Assembly (NCBI GenBank): GCA_016283295.1
Contig: JAEEMQ010000014.1
Coordinates: forward strand, 1-41,122
Direction: 5' to 3'
Source of the DNA: Alphaproteobacteria bacterium
GTDB lineage: Bacteria; Pseudomonadota; Alphaproteobacteria; RF32; CAG-239
DNA length: 41,122 nt
Shown here piece after piece: positions 8,703-17,230 of this stretch (positions are counted from its first letter, which is position 1; every line of letters starts with the position of its first letter). Under the pieces are notes generated by a model. That model ran no database searches. It was not told the origin of the DNA and saw nothing but the letters and a program-made list of their open reading frames with translations. The translations under genes and the position numbers were made by a program.

Positions 8703-10487
8703 ATGATGTGGAAAAAAATTAAAATTTATGCCGTTGCGGCGTTGTTTTGGTCGGCAGAGTGTTGGGCCGGTCAGCTTTCGGCCAGAGTTGAACCGCAGAG
8801 AATACAATACGGCGAAACGGTGCAATTTGAGGTCAGTTATGAGGGCGATAACTCCGGCCTGGTGCAACCGCATTTTGAGGTTTTGAACAACGATTTTGCG
8901 GTTTATTCCACCTCAACTTCAATGCAAACGCAATATACCAACGGTATGGCGCAACAAAAGCGGGTGTGGTCGTTGACGCTGATGCCGCAAAAAGAAGGCA
9001 AGGTAACAATTCCGGCAATTAAGGCGGGAAATTATCAGACGGTGCCGCTTAATATTGAGGTGTTGCCGTCGGGTTCTTCCTCCGTGCAATCGGGGTCGGC
9101 GCAAACTTCGGCAGGAGCGGCCGCGGCGGCGGATAATGCCGATTTTTGGATGGATATGACGATAGATGAAAAGAATCCGTATGTGCAGCAGGAAATCAAC
9201 GGTACGCTGGTTATTTATGACAACAAAAACATTCAATTTACCGCGGACCCGGTTTTTGAAAATGCCGATGATTGGGAAATCAGACAGCTGGATGAGCCGG
9301 TCATAACCGATAAAAACGGCCAGCGGATTATCAAAATAAAATACGCATTTTTCCCGCAGAAAAGCGGTAAACTGACCTTGCCGCGCGTGGCGGTAAGAGG
9401 GTATTACGTCGAGCGCAAACAGGGTGATATATCGCGTTCGGTCAACGGCTTGCTGCAACTGTTTGAGATTAATTTTGACGTAACCGATTTGGTGGCGCAG
9501 CAAAAGCCGGTAATGCTTAAGACTAAGCCGATTGCGGTTGAGGTTAAGCCGATACCGACGGATTACGGGCATGATTGGTGGTTGCCGTCCACGGCGGTTT
9601 CTTTGCGCACGCGCTGGGCCGATAAGCGTCCGGTATTTAAGGTAGGCGAGGCGGTAACCCGGGAGATTATGCTTTCGGCCTCCGGGGTGGCGGAAAATCG
9701 GTTGCCGGTTTTGGAAATTGCGGAAAACGATGCCTGGAAACAATATCCGGAGAATCCGGTTACCGCTTCAAGCGTCAAAAACGGCGAAGTCGTTTCAACG
9801 GCCGTAACGCGGGTGGTTTATATTCCGCAGCGCGGCGGTGAGCAGGTTCTTCCGGAAATTAAGCTCAGATGGTATAACGTAAAAACCCATCATATCGAAA
9901 ATGCGATAATTCCGGCCGAAAAAATGTCCGTGGGCGGGGTTGCCGGCGGGGCGCAAACATCATCGGCTCCGAGCGCGGCGTTGGCTGACACGCCGGATGC
10001 GTTGGTTGCGGCAGTGAAAAACAGATTGGAAAATAAACCGCAAAATCAGCCGATAAGTCAACAAGAGCGGCGGCAGCAGAATATTTTGCTGATTGCGGCA
10101 ATCATTATCGGAGCATTTTTGTGCGGGGCAATTTGCAACTATTTGTTTTTGCGCAGGAAAATTACCGATACCAAGGTTGATTTTTCCGGCGATTTTATAA
10201 ACGACATTGAAAAAAATCTGCATCGCTCGGACTATCGGGGGTTGCGTGACAGCCTGCTGCGTTGGGGCGAACAGGTTTACAGCGATGCGTATATCAACAA
10301 CTTGAATGATTTATCCGCGCAAATCAAAGCACCGGAATTTACGGAGCAAATGCAGCTGTTAAATCAGAATTTGTATGCCGGCGGAACGGAGAAATTGAAC
10401 GGTAAAATCATTATGAATTACGTTAAAAATCGGCAAAAGGCCAAAGCTAATCCGAAAAAGCCGCCGTTACCCGACTTGTATAAATAG
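8703..10487 (+). CDS. batD: BatD-like protein (oxygen tolerance family)
   Basis: About 594 residues from the ATG at 8703. The frame is open further upstream (to 8658, inside batB), but starting at 8703 gives a proper signal peptide (MWKKIKIYAVAALFWSAECWA) one base after the batB stop, with AAGGA about 11 bases upstream; 8706 is equally possible. The exported part starts with LSARVEPQRIQYGETVQFEV, the typical beta-rich BatD opening, and contains repeated beta-sandwich-like segments. A single membrane helix near residues 460-480 is followed by a cytoplasmic helical domain. BatD is the periplasmic partner of BatA/BatB in this locus type. A thermonuclease-like gene follows after 57 bp. Confidence 0.85.
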   Translation: MMWKKIKIYAVAALFWSAECWAGQLSARVEPQRIQYGETVQFEVSYEGDNSGLVQPHFEVLNNDFAVYSTSTSMQTQYTNGMAQQKRVWSLTLMPQKEGKVTIPAIKAGNYQTVPLNIEVLPSGSSSVQSGSAQTSAGAAAAADNADFWMDMTIDEKNPYVQQEINGTLVIYDNKNIQFTADPVFENADDWEIRQLDEPVITDKNGQRIIKIKYAFFPQKSGKLTLPRVAVRGYYVERKQGDISRSVNGLLQLFEINFDVTDLVAQQKPVMLKTKPIAVEVKPIPTDYGHDWWLPSTAVSLRTRWADKRPVFKVGEAVTREIMLSASGVAENRLPVLEIAENDAWKQYPENPVTASSVKNGEVVSTAVTRVVYIPQRGGEQVLPEIKLRWYNVKTHHIENAIIPAEKMSVGGVAGGAQTSSAPSAALADTPDALVAAVKNRLENKPQNQPISQQERRQQNILLIAAIIIGAFLCGAICNYLFLRRKITDTKVDFSGDFINDIEKNLHRSDYRGLRDSLLRWGEQVYSDAYINNLNDLSAQIKAPEFTEQMQLLNQNLYAGGTEKLNGKIIMNYVKNRQKAKANPKKPPLPDLYK

Positions 10488-10544
10488 CTTGCAAATCGGA
10501 AAAATATGTGTTCTAATGGCGTATCATTAAGCGAGGAACTTTGT

Positions 10545-11564
10545 ATGCCTTTATTAAAAAAGACGATTATGTGGGGATTTTTTCTGGCGGCGATGTATGT
10601 CGGCGGCACAATGACGCAGAGCGGAAACAATATGCTGCAGGGAATGGGCTTCATGTCAATCGTGGCGTCATTGGTTTGTTTGTATCTGGTTTTGAAGTTG
10701 GTGTGGGGACCGCTCAGCCATCTGATGAAGTTGGCGCTTTGTATCGGCGTAGTGTGGTTTTGTGCATACAGTATCGGTTTATTTGACGGCAATACCGTAA
10801 ATTCGTTTTTATCGGGGGCTCCGGCTAAGCCGACGGTCGATAATTCCGCTTTGGCAGACAATATTGTAACGCCGGATGAGCTGAACAACGAATTGTTCGG
10901 CGATGCCGCGCAAGCCGATGAGGAGGGCGGCGACGGGCAAAATACGGTTCCGCAGCCGGTGACCGCAGGCAACAGAGGCGGTCTTGTCAACAAAGTTAAA
11001 GAGTTGCTTTTCGGAAGTCCGGATACACCGCAAGCCGTTCCGCAACGTGATTTTAATCCGTTTGAATATCCGGAAATCAAGGGCTATCCGAAAGTTGCGA
11101 GCGGCAGTATATTGTATGTGGAAGGGATTAAAATTAAGCTGCTGGGGATTGATGCTCCGGACCGCGACCAGGTGTGTGTAAACGGCTTGGGAGATAGTTA
11201 CAAGTGCGGCGAAATGTCGATAATGTGGCTGGAGGATTGGTTGAACGGCAAAGAAGTGAGTTGCCGTATTTTGAGCAAAATTGAGCAGGGACAGGCAACC
11301 GGCAGTTGTTTTACCGACAACAATCAGTATGATGTGGCGGCGGTTGTTACCAGTGCCGGTTGGGCGGTTGCTTATACCCGTACCACCGATATTTATGTGC
11401 CGTACGAACAGCAGGCAATGTCGGACCGACGCGGTTTATGGAGCGGAACTTTCTATACGCCGTGGGATTGGCGGAAGATGCGGAATCGCAAGTTTACCGT
11501 CAAAATTAAGCACTCGAGCAGAAAATCGAGCGGCGGCGGTTTTAACTTTTGGGGATTGTTTTAA
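10545..11564 (+). CDS. Membrane protein with degenerate thermonuclease (SNase-like) domain
   Basis: A 339-residue protein. Two or three hydrophobic helices occupy residues 5-85, followed by an acidic linker and an SNase-like domain from about 175 to 320. The fold signature is clear: KLLGIDAPD (Asp203), SAGWAVAY, and RRGLWSGTFYTPWDWR. However, the residues that do catalysis in staphylococcal nuclease look changed: the DGDT metal-site motif reads SGSI, the Arg before LLGID is Lys, the Glu after DAP is Asp, and the Arg of the YGR motif is absent (GQATGSC). It may therefore be a binding or structural protein. GCGAGGA lies seven bases before the ATG at 10545; an upstream in-frame ATG at 10506 is less likely. 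It directly precedes tsaE. Confidence 0.75.
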   Translation: MPLLKKTIMWGFFLAAMYVGGTMTQSGNNMLQGMGFMSIVASLVCLYLVLKLVWGPLSHLMKLALCIGVVWFCAYSIGLFDGNTVNSFLSGAPAKPTVDNSALADNIVTPDELNNELFGDAAQADEEGGDGQNTVPQPVTAGNRGGLVNKVKELLFGSPDTPQAVPQRDFNPFEYPEIKGYPKVASGSILYVEGIKIKLLGIDAPDRDQVCVNGLGDSYKCGEMSIMWLEDWLNGKEVSCRILSKIEQGQATGSCFTDNNQYDVAAVVTSAGWAVAYTRTTDIYVPYEQQAMSDRRGLWSGTFYTPWDWRKMRNRKFTVKIKHSSRKSSGGGFNFWGLF

Positions 11565-12017
11565 ATGAAAAAGGTTTTTAATTCGGCATCGGAGCAAGAC
11601 ACCGCGGATTTGGCGCGCAAGTTGGCGGCAGTTACCAAACCGGGGGATATTTGGGCGTTGCACGGCACTTTGGGCGCGGGAAAAAGCGTCTTTGCCCGTG
11701 CTTTTGTGCAATCGTTGACCAATGCCAAAGAAGTGCCGAGCCCGACGTTTACGTTGGTGCAGATGTATGTGGCGCCGGAATTTGATATTTATCACTATGA
11801 TTTGTATCGCCTGAAACGTCCCGATGAGATTTTTGAATTGGGGGTGGAAGAGGCTTTCTATACCGGTGTCAGCCTGGTGGAATGGCCGGAAAAAATGGGG
11901 CCGTTTGCTCCGCGCAACATGTGGACGGTGGAAATCAAAGCGGAAGATAATCGGCGGGTTATTACGATTTCGTCCGATGATGCCGAAAAATCGGGAAGAT
12001 TGGCAGATGTCGGATAA
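11565..12017 (+). CDS. tsaE: tRNA threonylcarbamoyladenosine biosynthesis ATPase TsaE
   Basis: A 150-residue P-loop ATPase needed for the t6A37 modification of ANN-decoding tRNAs together with TsaB, TsaC and TsaD. Walker A is GTLGAGKS (residues 34-41). The family motifs VPSPTFTLVQMY and YHYDLYRL follow, as does LVEWPEKM. Length is normal. It starts directly after the stop codon of the nuclease-like gene and overlaps the following hprK start by 11 bp, so translation is probably coupled. Confidence 0.93.
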   Translation: MKKVFNSASEQDTADLARKLAAVTKPGDIWALHGTLGAGKSVFARAFVQSLTNAKEVPSPTFTLVQMYVAPEFDIYHYDLYRLKRPDEIFELGVEEAFYTGVSLVEWPEKMGPFAPRNMWTVEIKAEDNRRVITISSDDAEKSGRLADVG

Positions 12018-12432
12018 GACCTGTTTGCACGCAACTTTAATCAAACTGAAATCCAAAGGGGTGTTGCTGTTGGGCAAAAGCGGCAGCGGCAAGTCCGATT
12101 TGGCTTTGCGTCTGATTGAAAATAAGGCGGCAAAACTGGTGGCCGATGATGTGGTTTTTATTCACAAAAAAGGCAATTCGCTGTTGGGGACGGCGGCGGA
12201 AAATCTGCGCGGAATGTTGGAAGTGCGCGGTGTGGGAATCGTCACGTATCCGTATATAAAACAATCTAAAATAGATTTGGCGGTGCATTTGGTTGACACG
12301 GCCGCAGAAGTGGAAAGATTTCCGCTTAAGCACAAAGAATTGATTTTAGGACTTGAAATTAAGCAAATAGACTTGTATGCTAAGGAAAGTTCGGCGCCGG
12401 ATAAAATTGCGGCGGCGTTGCGGCTGTGTTAA
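12007..12432 (+). CDS. hprK: HPr kinase/phosphorylase, short alphaproteobacterial form
   Basis: 141 residues from the ATG at 12007, with the fold's catalytic core only; the N-terminal domain of Firmicutes HprK is absent, as is normal in Alphaproteobacteria. Walker A is GKSGSGKS (23-30), then LVADDVVFI, and the HPr kinase signature LEVRGVGI. It should phosphorylate and dephosphorylate a serine of HPr in the PTS-Ntr regulatory chain. The frame is open back to 11824, but that stretch is tsaE in another frame and the family match starts just after 12007. The PTS partners (EIIA, HPr) are not in the 3' neighbourhood, which continues with mlaE. Confidence 0.9.
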   Translation: MSDKTCLHATLIKLKSKGVLLLGKSGSGKSDLALRLIENKAAKLVADDVVFIHKKGNSLLGTAAENLRGMLEVRGVGIVTYPYIKQSKIDLAVHLVDTAAEVERFPLKHKELILGLEIKQIDLYAKESSAPDKIAAALRLC

Positions 12433-12456
12433 TGTATTGAAACAAACGGGAGTATC

Positions 12457-13248
12457 ATGCTGAAACAAAAGATAGAAACATTTTTGCAGACTTTGGGTAA
12501 GGCACCGGTCGGTTTTATCATGAACCTCGGTTATTTGACGCAATTTATCGCCAAGTCGGTGTATAATTGTTTTATACCGCCGTTTTATATCAAATTGTTC
12601 GGCAAGCAGTTTTTGAACATAGGCTTTTATTCGTTACCGGTGGTGGGTTTGACCACTTTGTTTGCCGGTATGGTTATCGCTTTGCAGACATATTCGGGAA
12701 TTTCGGAATACGGGGCGGAGAGCGTGGTGGCCGGCGTTGTTTTGATTTCGGTAACGCGCGAATTGGCGCCGGTGTTGTCGGCCTTAATGGTTGCCGGCAG
12801 AATCGGTGCGGCAATGGCGGCCGAAATAGGCACCATGCGCGTAACCGAGCAGATTGATGCCTTGGTAACGCTGTCGGCGAATCCTTATCGATATTTGATT
12901 GCTCCGCGTATTTGGGCCGCGGTGGTAGTAATGCCGCTGTTGGTGCTGTTTGGCGATATTATCGGTATTTTCGGCGGGTATTTGGTCGGCGTTTATAAGC
13001 TCGGCTTTAACCCGGCCAATTACATCAACAACACTATGAATAACCTGACTTCGGTGGCGATTGTGATGGGTATAGTCAAGGCCGGCGTATTCGGATTTAT
13101 TATTTCAATTATGGGCTGCTATCACGGATATCGCTCCAAAGGCGGAGCGCAGGGCGTGGGCGAAGCAACGACCAACGCGGTGGTAACGTCCTCGATTTTG
13201 ATTCTTATTTTCAATTATCTGATTACGGAAATTTTCTTCTCGAGATAG
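12457..13248 (+). CDS. mlaE: MlaE/YrbE-type ABC transporter permease
   Basis: A 263-residue inner-membrane permease with about five to six hydrophobic helices. Characteristic MlaE segments are present: ELAPVLSALMVAGRIGAAMAAEIGTMRVTEQIDAL and the C-terminal GCYHGYRSKGGAQGVGEATT region (quoted in parts; the first runs from about residue 104 to 138). It forms the membrane part of the Mla phospholipid transporter that maintains outer-membrane lipid asymmetry. The ATPase gene follows after 10 bp. The substrate-binding MCE protein MlaD is not next to them in this window. Confidence 0.92.
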   Translation: MLKQKIETFLQTLGKAPVGFIMNLGYLTQFIAKSVYNCFIPPFYIKLFGKQFLNIGFYSLPVVGLTTLFAGMVIALQTYSGISEYGAESVVAGVVLISVTRELAPVLSALMVAGRIGAAMAAEIGTMRVTEQIDALVTLSANPYRYLIAPRIWAAVVVMPLLVLFGDIIGIFGGYLVGVYKLGFNPANYINNTMNNLTSVAIVMGIVKAGVFGFIISIMGCYHGYRSKGGAQGVGEATTNAVVTSSILILIFNYLITEIFFSR

Positions 13249-13258
13249 GGGTTGGCAA

Positions 13259-14011
13259 ATGTCGGAAAATAAAATTGAAATAAAAAATTTATATAAAGCT
13301 TTCGGCAAAAAACACGTTTTGAACGGTGTTGACCTGGATGTTAAAAAAGGCGAATCGCTGGTGGTTATCGGCGGTTCCGGTACCGGTAAATCGGTTTTGA
13401 TTAAGTGCATTCAGGGTTTGCTTACTCCCGACGAGGGCTCCATCAAAATAGACGGTGAAGAAACGGTAGGCAGTAACAAAAATATCCACGAAAAAATGGG
13501 GATGCTGTTTCAGGGAGCCGCTTTGTTTGATAGTTTGAGCGTGTGGGAAAATGTGGCGTTCATGCTGCTCGAAAACGGCAAATTATCGCGCAAAGATGCC
13601 AAACTGGAAGCAGTCAGAGTGTTGCGTCAGGTCGGTTTGGCTCCGGATGTGGCGGATTTGTCGCCGGCCGAGCTTTCCGGCGGTATGCAGAAGCGCGTGG
13701 GATTGGCCCGGGCGATTATCAACAAGCCGGAGATAATTTTCTTTGATGAGCCGACTACCGGTTTGGACCCGATTATGGCTGACGTAATCAATGATTTGAT
13801 TATTGAATCGGCCAAAGGTTTGGGAGCAACCACCCTGACCATTACGCACGATATGGCCTCGGCACGCAAAATTGCCGACCGGATTGCCATGCTTTATCAG
13901 GGCAAGATTATCTGGATCGGTACGGTGGCGGAGATGGAAAAAACCGACAATCCTTATTTGCAACAATTTATTTCGGGCAGTTCGCAGGGACCGATACAGA
14001 TGGAAATATAA
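13259..14011 (+). CDS. mlaF: MlaF-type ABC transporter ATP-binding protein
   Basis: A 250-residue ABC ATPase. Walker A is GGSGTGKS (38-45), the signature LSGGMQKRVGLARA lies near residue 140, and Walker B is IIFFDEPTTGLDP. LSGGMQ with a following KR is typical of the MlaF branch. It should power phospholipid movement by MlaE. It sits 10 bp after mlaE and 3 bp before radA, in one long operon. Length is normal for the family. Confidence 0.93.
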   Translation: MSENKIEIKNLYKAFGKKHVLNGVDLDVKKGESLVVIGGSGTGKSVLIKCIQGLLTPDEGSIKIDGEETVGSNKNIHEKMGMLFQGAALFDSLSVWENVAFMLLENGKLSRKDAKLEAVRVLRQVGLAPDVADLSPAELSGGMQKRVGLARAIINKPEIIFFDEPTTGLDPIMADVINDLIIESAKGLGATTLTITHDMASARKIADRIAMLYQGKIIWIGTVAEMEKTDNPYLQQFISGSSQGPIQMEI

Positions 14012-14014
14012 ACG

Positions 14015-15394
14015 ATGGTTAAAAAGTCTACAATGTTTGTTTGTCAGAATTGCGGCAGCACTTATTCCAAGTGGCAGGGCAAATGCGATGCCTGCGGCGA
14101 GTGGAATTGCATTGTTGAAGAAAGCGTGCAGGCCGACGGATATTCCAAAATCAACCGCAAAAAAGAAGGGCATATCATTGATTTTGTGCCTCTTAAGGGA
14201 AGTACGCAGACATATAGTCGTTTGCAGACCGGTATAAAAGAAATTGATCGCGTTACCGGCGGCGGATTGGTGCCGGGTTCGGTAATTTTGGTCGGCGGCG
14301 ACCCGGGTATCGGCAAATCTACCTTACTTTTGCAGGTATGCGCCGGATTGGCGGCAAGTGCCGAAAAATATTCTTGCTATTATATTTCCGGCGAAGAAGC
14401 TATAGATCAGGTGCGAATCAGAGCCAATCGTCTGGGGTTGGCGGATAGTCCGGTTAATCTGGCCAGCGCCACCGATGTCCGCAATATCATTACAACGCTT
14501 GAGAAAGTCGAGCCGAAAGTGGTGATTATCGATTCCATTCAAACCATGTATTTGGATGAAGTTGAGTCCACTCCGGGCAGCGTCGGACAAGTTCGCGCCA
14601 GCGCTTATGAGCTGGTTAAATTGGCAAAGCGCAAGGGGTTTGTGCTGTTTTTGGTCGGACACGTTACCAAGCAGGGCGAAATTGCCGGACCGCGCGTGTT
14701 GGAGCACATGGTGGATACGGTGCTTTATTTTGAAGGCGAGCGCGGACATCATTTCCGTATTTTGCGTGCGGTAAAGAACCGTTACGGCGCCACCGACGAA
14801 ATCGGCGTTTTTGAAATGCAGGACAAGGGGCTGGTAGAAGTGGAAAACCCGTCGGCGCTGTTTTTGGCCGAGCGGCAGGGTAATATTTCCGGCTCGTGCG
14901 TGTTTGCGGGGATTGAAGGTTCCCGTCCGCTTTTGGTGGAAATTCAGGCTCTGGTCAGTCCGAGCGGATATTCAACTCCGAAACGGGCGGTGGTCGGTTG
15001 GGATTCCAATCGCTTATCCATGATTTTGGCGGTGCTTGAGGCACGTTGCAGTATGAACTTTAGTGCCCATGATGTATATCTTAATATTGCCGGCGGTTTG
15101 AAGATAAGCGAGCCGGCGGCGGATTTGGCGGTTGCCATGGCGGTGATTTCTTCGCTGACCAAAAAGCCTTTGCCGGCCGATATGGTGGCATTCGGCGAAA
15201 TCGGTCTTTCCGGCGAAATCAGGTCGGTGACGCAAACAAATCTGCGCCTGAAGGAAGCGCAAAAACTGGGATTTTCCGGCGCAATAATTCCGCCGGTTTA
15301 CGGTAAAGACAAAAAAGAAAAAGGGGCTAAGAATTATGACCTGTCGTGCTATGAAATCGGTCATGTTCAGCGCCTGATAAATTGGTTTAATTAG
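14015..15394 (+). CDS. radA: DNA repair protein RadA
   Basis: A 459-residue RadA, the RecA-like branch-migration helicase used in recombination. Domains: a zinc finger (C10, C13, C24, C27) in a FVCQNCGS...KCDACGEW arrangement, a RecA-type ATPase with GGDPGIGKS (94-102), the RadA-specific KNRYG motif, and a Lon-protease-like C-terminal domain ending near residue 459 (MVAFGEIGLSGEIR). All expected motifs are present and length is usual. It is translated from an ATG 3 bp after mlaF and is followed by cvpA after 10 bp. Confidence 0.96.
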   Translation: MVKKSTMFVCQNCGSTYSKWQGKCDACGEWNCIVEESVQADGYSKINRKKEGHIIDFVPLKGSTQTYSRLQTGIKEIDRVTGGGLVPGSVILVGGDPGIGKSTLLLQVCAGLAASAEKYSCYYISGEEAIDQVRIRANRLGLADSPVNLASATDVRNIITTLEKVEPKVVIIDSIQTMYLDEVESTPGSVGQVRASAYELVKLAKRKGFVLFLVGHVTKQGEIAGPRVLEHMVDTVLYFEGERGHHFRILRAVKNRYGATDEIGVFEMQDKGLVEVENPSALFLAERQGNISGSCVFAGIEGSRPLLVEIQALVSPSGYSTPKRAVVGWDSNRLSMILAVLEARCSMNFSAHDVYLNIAGGLKISEPAADLAVAMAVISSLTKKPLPADMVAFGEIGLSGEIRSVTQTNLRLKEAQKLGFSGAIIPPVYGKDKKEKGAKNYDLSCYEIGHVQRLINWFN

Positions 15395-15404
15395 GAGCAT
15401 AACA

Positions 15405-16367
15405 ATGGAACAGCAACTCAATAACTTAGATGTCATTTTTCTGATTATCATCGGAATTTCATCCCTGGTCGGAATTGCCCGCGGAATGACCAAAGAATTG
15501 TTATCCATCCTCGGGTGGGTTTTGGCCGCGGCGGCACTGTTTTATCTGGTACCGTTGTTGAATCCGTTTACCGAAAAATATATTGCCTCAAAGCTGCTGT
15601 CAAACCTGGTTACCGGTATGGCAGTGCTGATTGTGTTCAGCATTATATGGGTTTTGACGGTGGATAAATTGGCATCGCTTATTCGCTCCAGTAAGTTGAG
15701 TGCCTTAGACCGCATTTTCGGTTTTGTGTTCGGAATGGCGCGCGGTGCCATTATCATTATTTTGCTTGCCTTGATGTTTTCTACGCTTATTCCGGCGGAA
15801 ACACAAAAAGGTGCGTTTGCCGAATCTAAGATTTATCAGCAGGCCGCCGCTTGTGTTGAGCCGCTGAAGGCGATGATTCCGCAAAGCTGGATAGACAGCT
15901 TTAAGGCCACCAGCGAGAGCTTCGGCTTCGGTAAACCGGCTGACGAAAAGGCTAAGGCCGATGAAAAGGCCAAAGACGAAGAAAAGAGTAAGGACGAGGC
16001 TAAACCGACGGAGGGCGAAGAAAAAGCCGCCGGCGATAAGGATAAGAAGCCGAGTTTCCTCAATACGCTCGAATTTATTGATAATAACTTCGACGTTTTG
16101 CAGCAAAACGGTGAAGAATTGTTTAATCAGTTGGCGCAACCGAAAACCTCCGACGAAAAAGCCGATAAGAGCGATGATTCGGCCGCTGACGGCATTGCTT
16201 CGGATTTAGATAAAATCCTCGATGTGTTGGAAGATGTCGTGACCGACGAGCCGATGCCGGAAACTAAGCAGGATACACCTCAGATGAAAAAATCAATCCG
16301 CGAATTCAATAATCCGGAACCGGCGACCATCGAAGACGTTATTGCCAAGGAAGTGCCGGAAGAATAA
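15405..16367 (+). CDS. cvpA: CvpA-family membrane protein with long acidic tail
   Basis: A 320-residue protein. The first 160 residues match the CvpA family (LDVIFLIIIGISSLVGIARG, four hydrophobic helices, LDRIFGFVFGMARG). CvpA is an inner-membrane protein linked to colicin V production and envelope stress; its mechanism is unclear. After residue about 180 comes a Lys/Asp/Glu-rich charged tail of about 140 residues, longer than in Escherichia coli CvpA (about 160 residues in all). Last gene of the tsaE-to-cvpA operon; a hairpin terminator follows 26 bp later. Confidence 0.85.
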   Translation: MEQQLNNLDVIFLIIIGISSLVGIARGMTKELLSILGWVLAAAALFYLVPLLNPFTEKYIASKLLSNLVTGMAVLIVFSIIWVLTVDKLASLIRSSKLSALDRIFGFVFGMARGAIIIILLALMFSTLIPAETQKGAFAESKIYQQAAACVEPLKAMIPQSWIDSFKATSESFGFGKPADEKAKADEKAKDEEKSKDEAKPTEGEEKAAGDKDKKPSFLNTLEFIDNNFDVLQQNGEELFNQLAQPKTSDEKADKSDDSAADGIASDLDKILDVLEDVVTDEPMPETKQDTPQMKKSIREFNNPEPATIEDVIAKEVPEE

Positions 16368-16392
16368 TCGCGCTAAAAGTGCAAAAAAAAAG

Positions 16393-16424
16393 TATGCCGT
16401 GTTGTCAAATGCGGCATATTTTTT
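16393..16424 (+). terminator. Terminator after cvpA
   Basis: TATGCCG (16393-16399) pairs with CGGCATA (16412-16418) and is followed by six T residues. It closes the tsaE-hprK-mlaEF-radA-cvpA operon. Confidence 0.8.
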
Positions 16425-16523
16425 GTTTGGCCGGATTTTCAGGGAAAAAACTTGTAGATTATTTTAAGGTTGATATGGCGGAATATGAACAAGCATATTA
16501 TATTATCAGCGAGGTATTAAAAG

Positions 16524-17009
16524 ATGAGAAAATTGTTGTTTTGGGGCGTTGCCGCCATTATATTTGCGTTTGGGGCGGACCAGCTCAGTAAAAGCCTGTT
16601 GGCGGCCTATGTGGCGGACGGAGAAGCCTTTTCGTTCGGCCGGTTTTTTAATTTGGTAAAAGTATGGAATACCGGCGTCAGTTTTTCGATGTTTAACAAC
16701 CACGGCGATGTCGGCAGAGTACTGTTATCGGTGTTTTCTTTGGCGGTGTGTGCGTTTTTGTTGCATTGGATGCTTAAAGAAAACAATCGGCTGAAAATTG
16801 CGGCGCTCGGGTTGGTTATCGGCGGGGCGCTCGGTAATGTCGTCGACCGGGTTCGTTTTGGCGCGGTGCTTGATTTTTTGGACTTTCACATTGCCGAATA
16901 TCATTGGCCGGCTTTCAATTTGGCCGATACGTTTATTTGCGTCGGTGCTTGTCTTTTGATTTTATTGGAAATATTTAAAGCAAAAACAGAAAAAACGGAG
17001 GAAAAATGA
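16524..17009 (+). CDS. lspA: Lipoprotein signal peptidase (signal peptidase II)
   Basis: A 161-residue, four-helix inner-membrane aspartyl protease that removes prolipoprotein signal peptides. Diagnostic motifs: WNTGVSFS, IGGALGNVVDR, GAVLDFLDF (catalytic Asp117) and FNLADTFI (catalytic Asp135); the spacing matches the family. GAGG precedes the ATG. The gene overlaps the following small lipoprotein gene by 4 bp, so a processing enzyme and one of its likely substrates are coupled. Confidence 0.95.
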   Translation: MRKLLFWGVAAIIFAFGADQLSKSLLAAYVADGEAFSFGRFFNLVKVWNTGVSFSMFNNHGDVGRVLLSVFSLAVCAFLLHWMLKENNRLKIAALGLVIGGALGNVVDRVRFGAVLDFLDFHIAEYHWPAFNLADTFICVGACLLILLEIFKAKTEKTEEK

Positions 17010-17230
17010 AGAAAATTTATGTTGTTATTGCCGTTGCCGCGATTTTGGCGACAAGTTCCTGCGGTTGGAGCAAGAAAAAACTCGGATTTACGCAGTCGGG
17101 ACCGGACGAAACTTTGGTACAAACCAACGACCCGCTGATTTTGCCGCCGGAATTTAATGTTCGTCCGAAGAAATCGGCCGGGGCCGAAGATTTGGAAAAC
17201 AGCGAGATAAAAGAAGACGATAATGAATAA
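17006..17230 (+). CDS. Small lipoprotein, DUF3035 / BamF-like
   Basis: A 74-residue lipoprotein precursor. The signal peptide ends in the lipobox-like ATSSC (Cys19). The mature part contains SGPDETLVQTNDPLILPPEF, which resembles the DUF3035 motif (PDEF-V--R-PL--PP-F) of BamF, an alphaproteobacteria-specific lipoprotein of the BAM outer-membrane protein assembly complex. The acidic C-terminus is short. It overlaps lspA by 4 bp and the M16 gene by 8 bp. The match to DUF3035 is by motif only, and it is shorter than typical members, so the BamF role is inferred. Confidence 0.7.
   Translation: MKKIYVVIAVAAILATSSCGWSKKKLGFTQSGPDETLVQTNDPLILPPEFNVRPKKSAGAEDLENSEIKEDDNE

Noticed and set aside
16379..16591. 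A 70-residue open frame between cvpA and lspA
   Set aside because: It runs through the cvpA terminator hairpin and into lspA in another frame, and it starts with GTG without a ribosome site.
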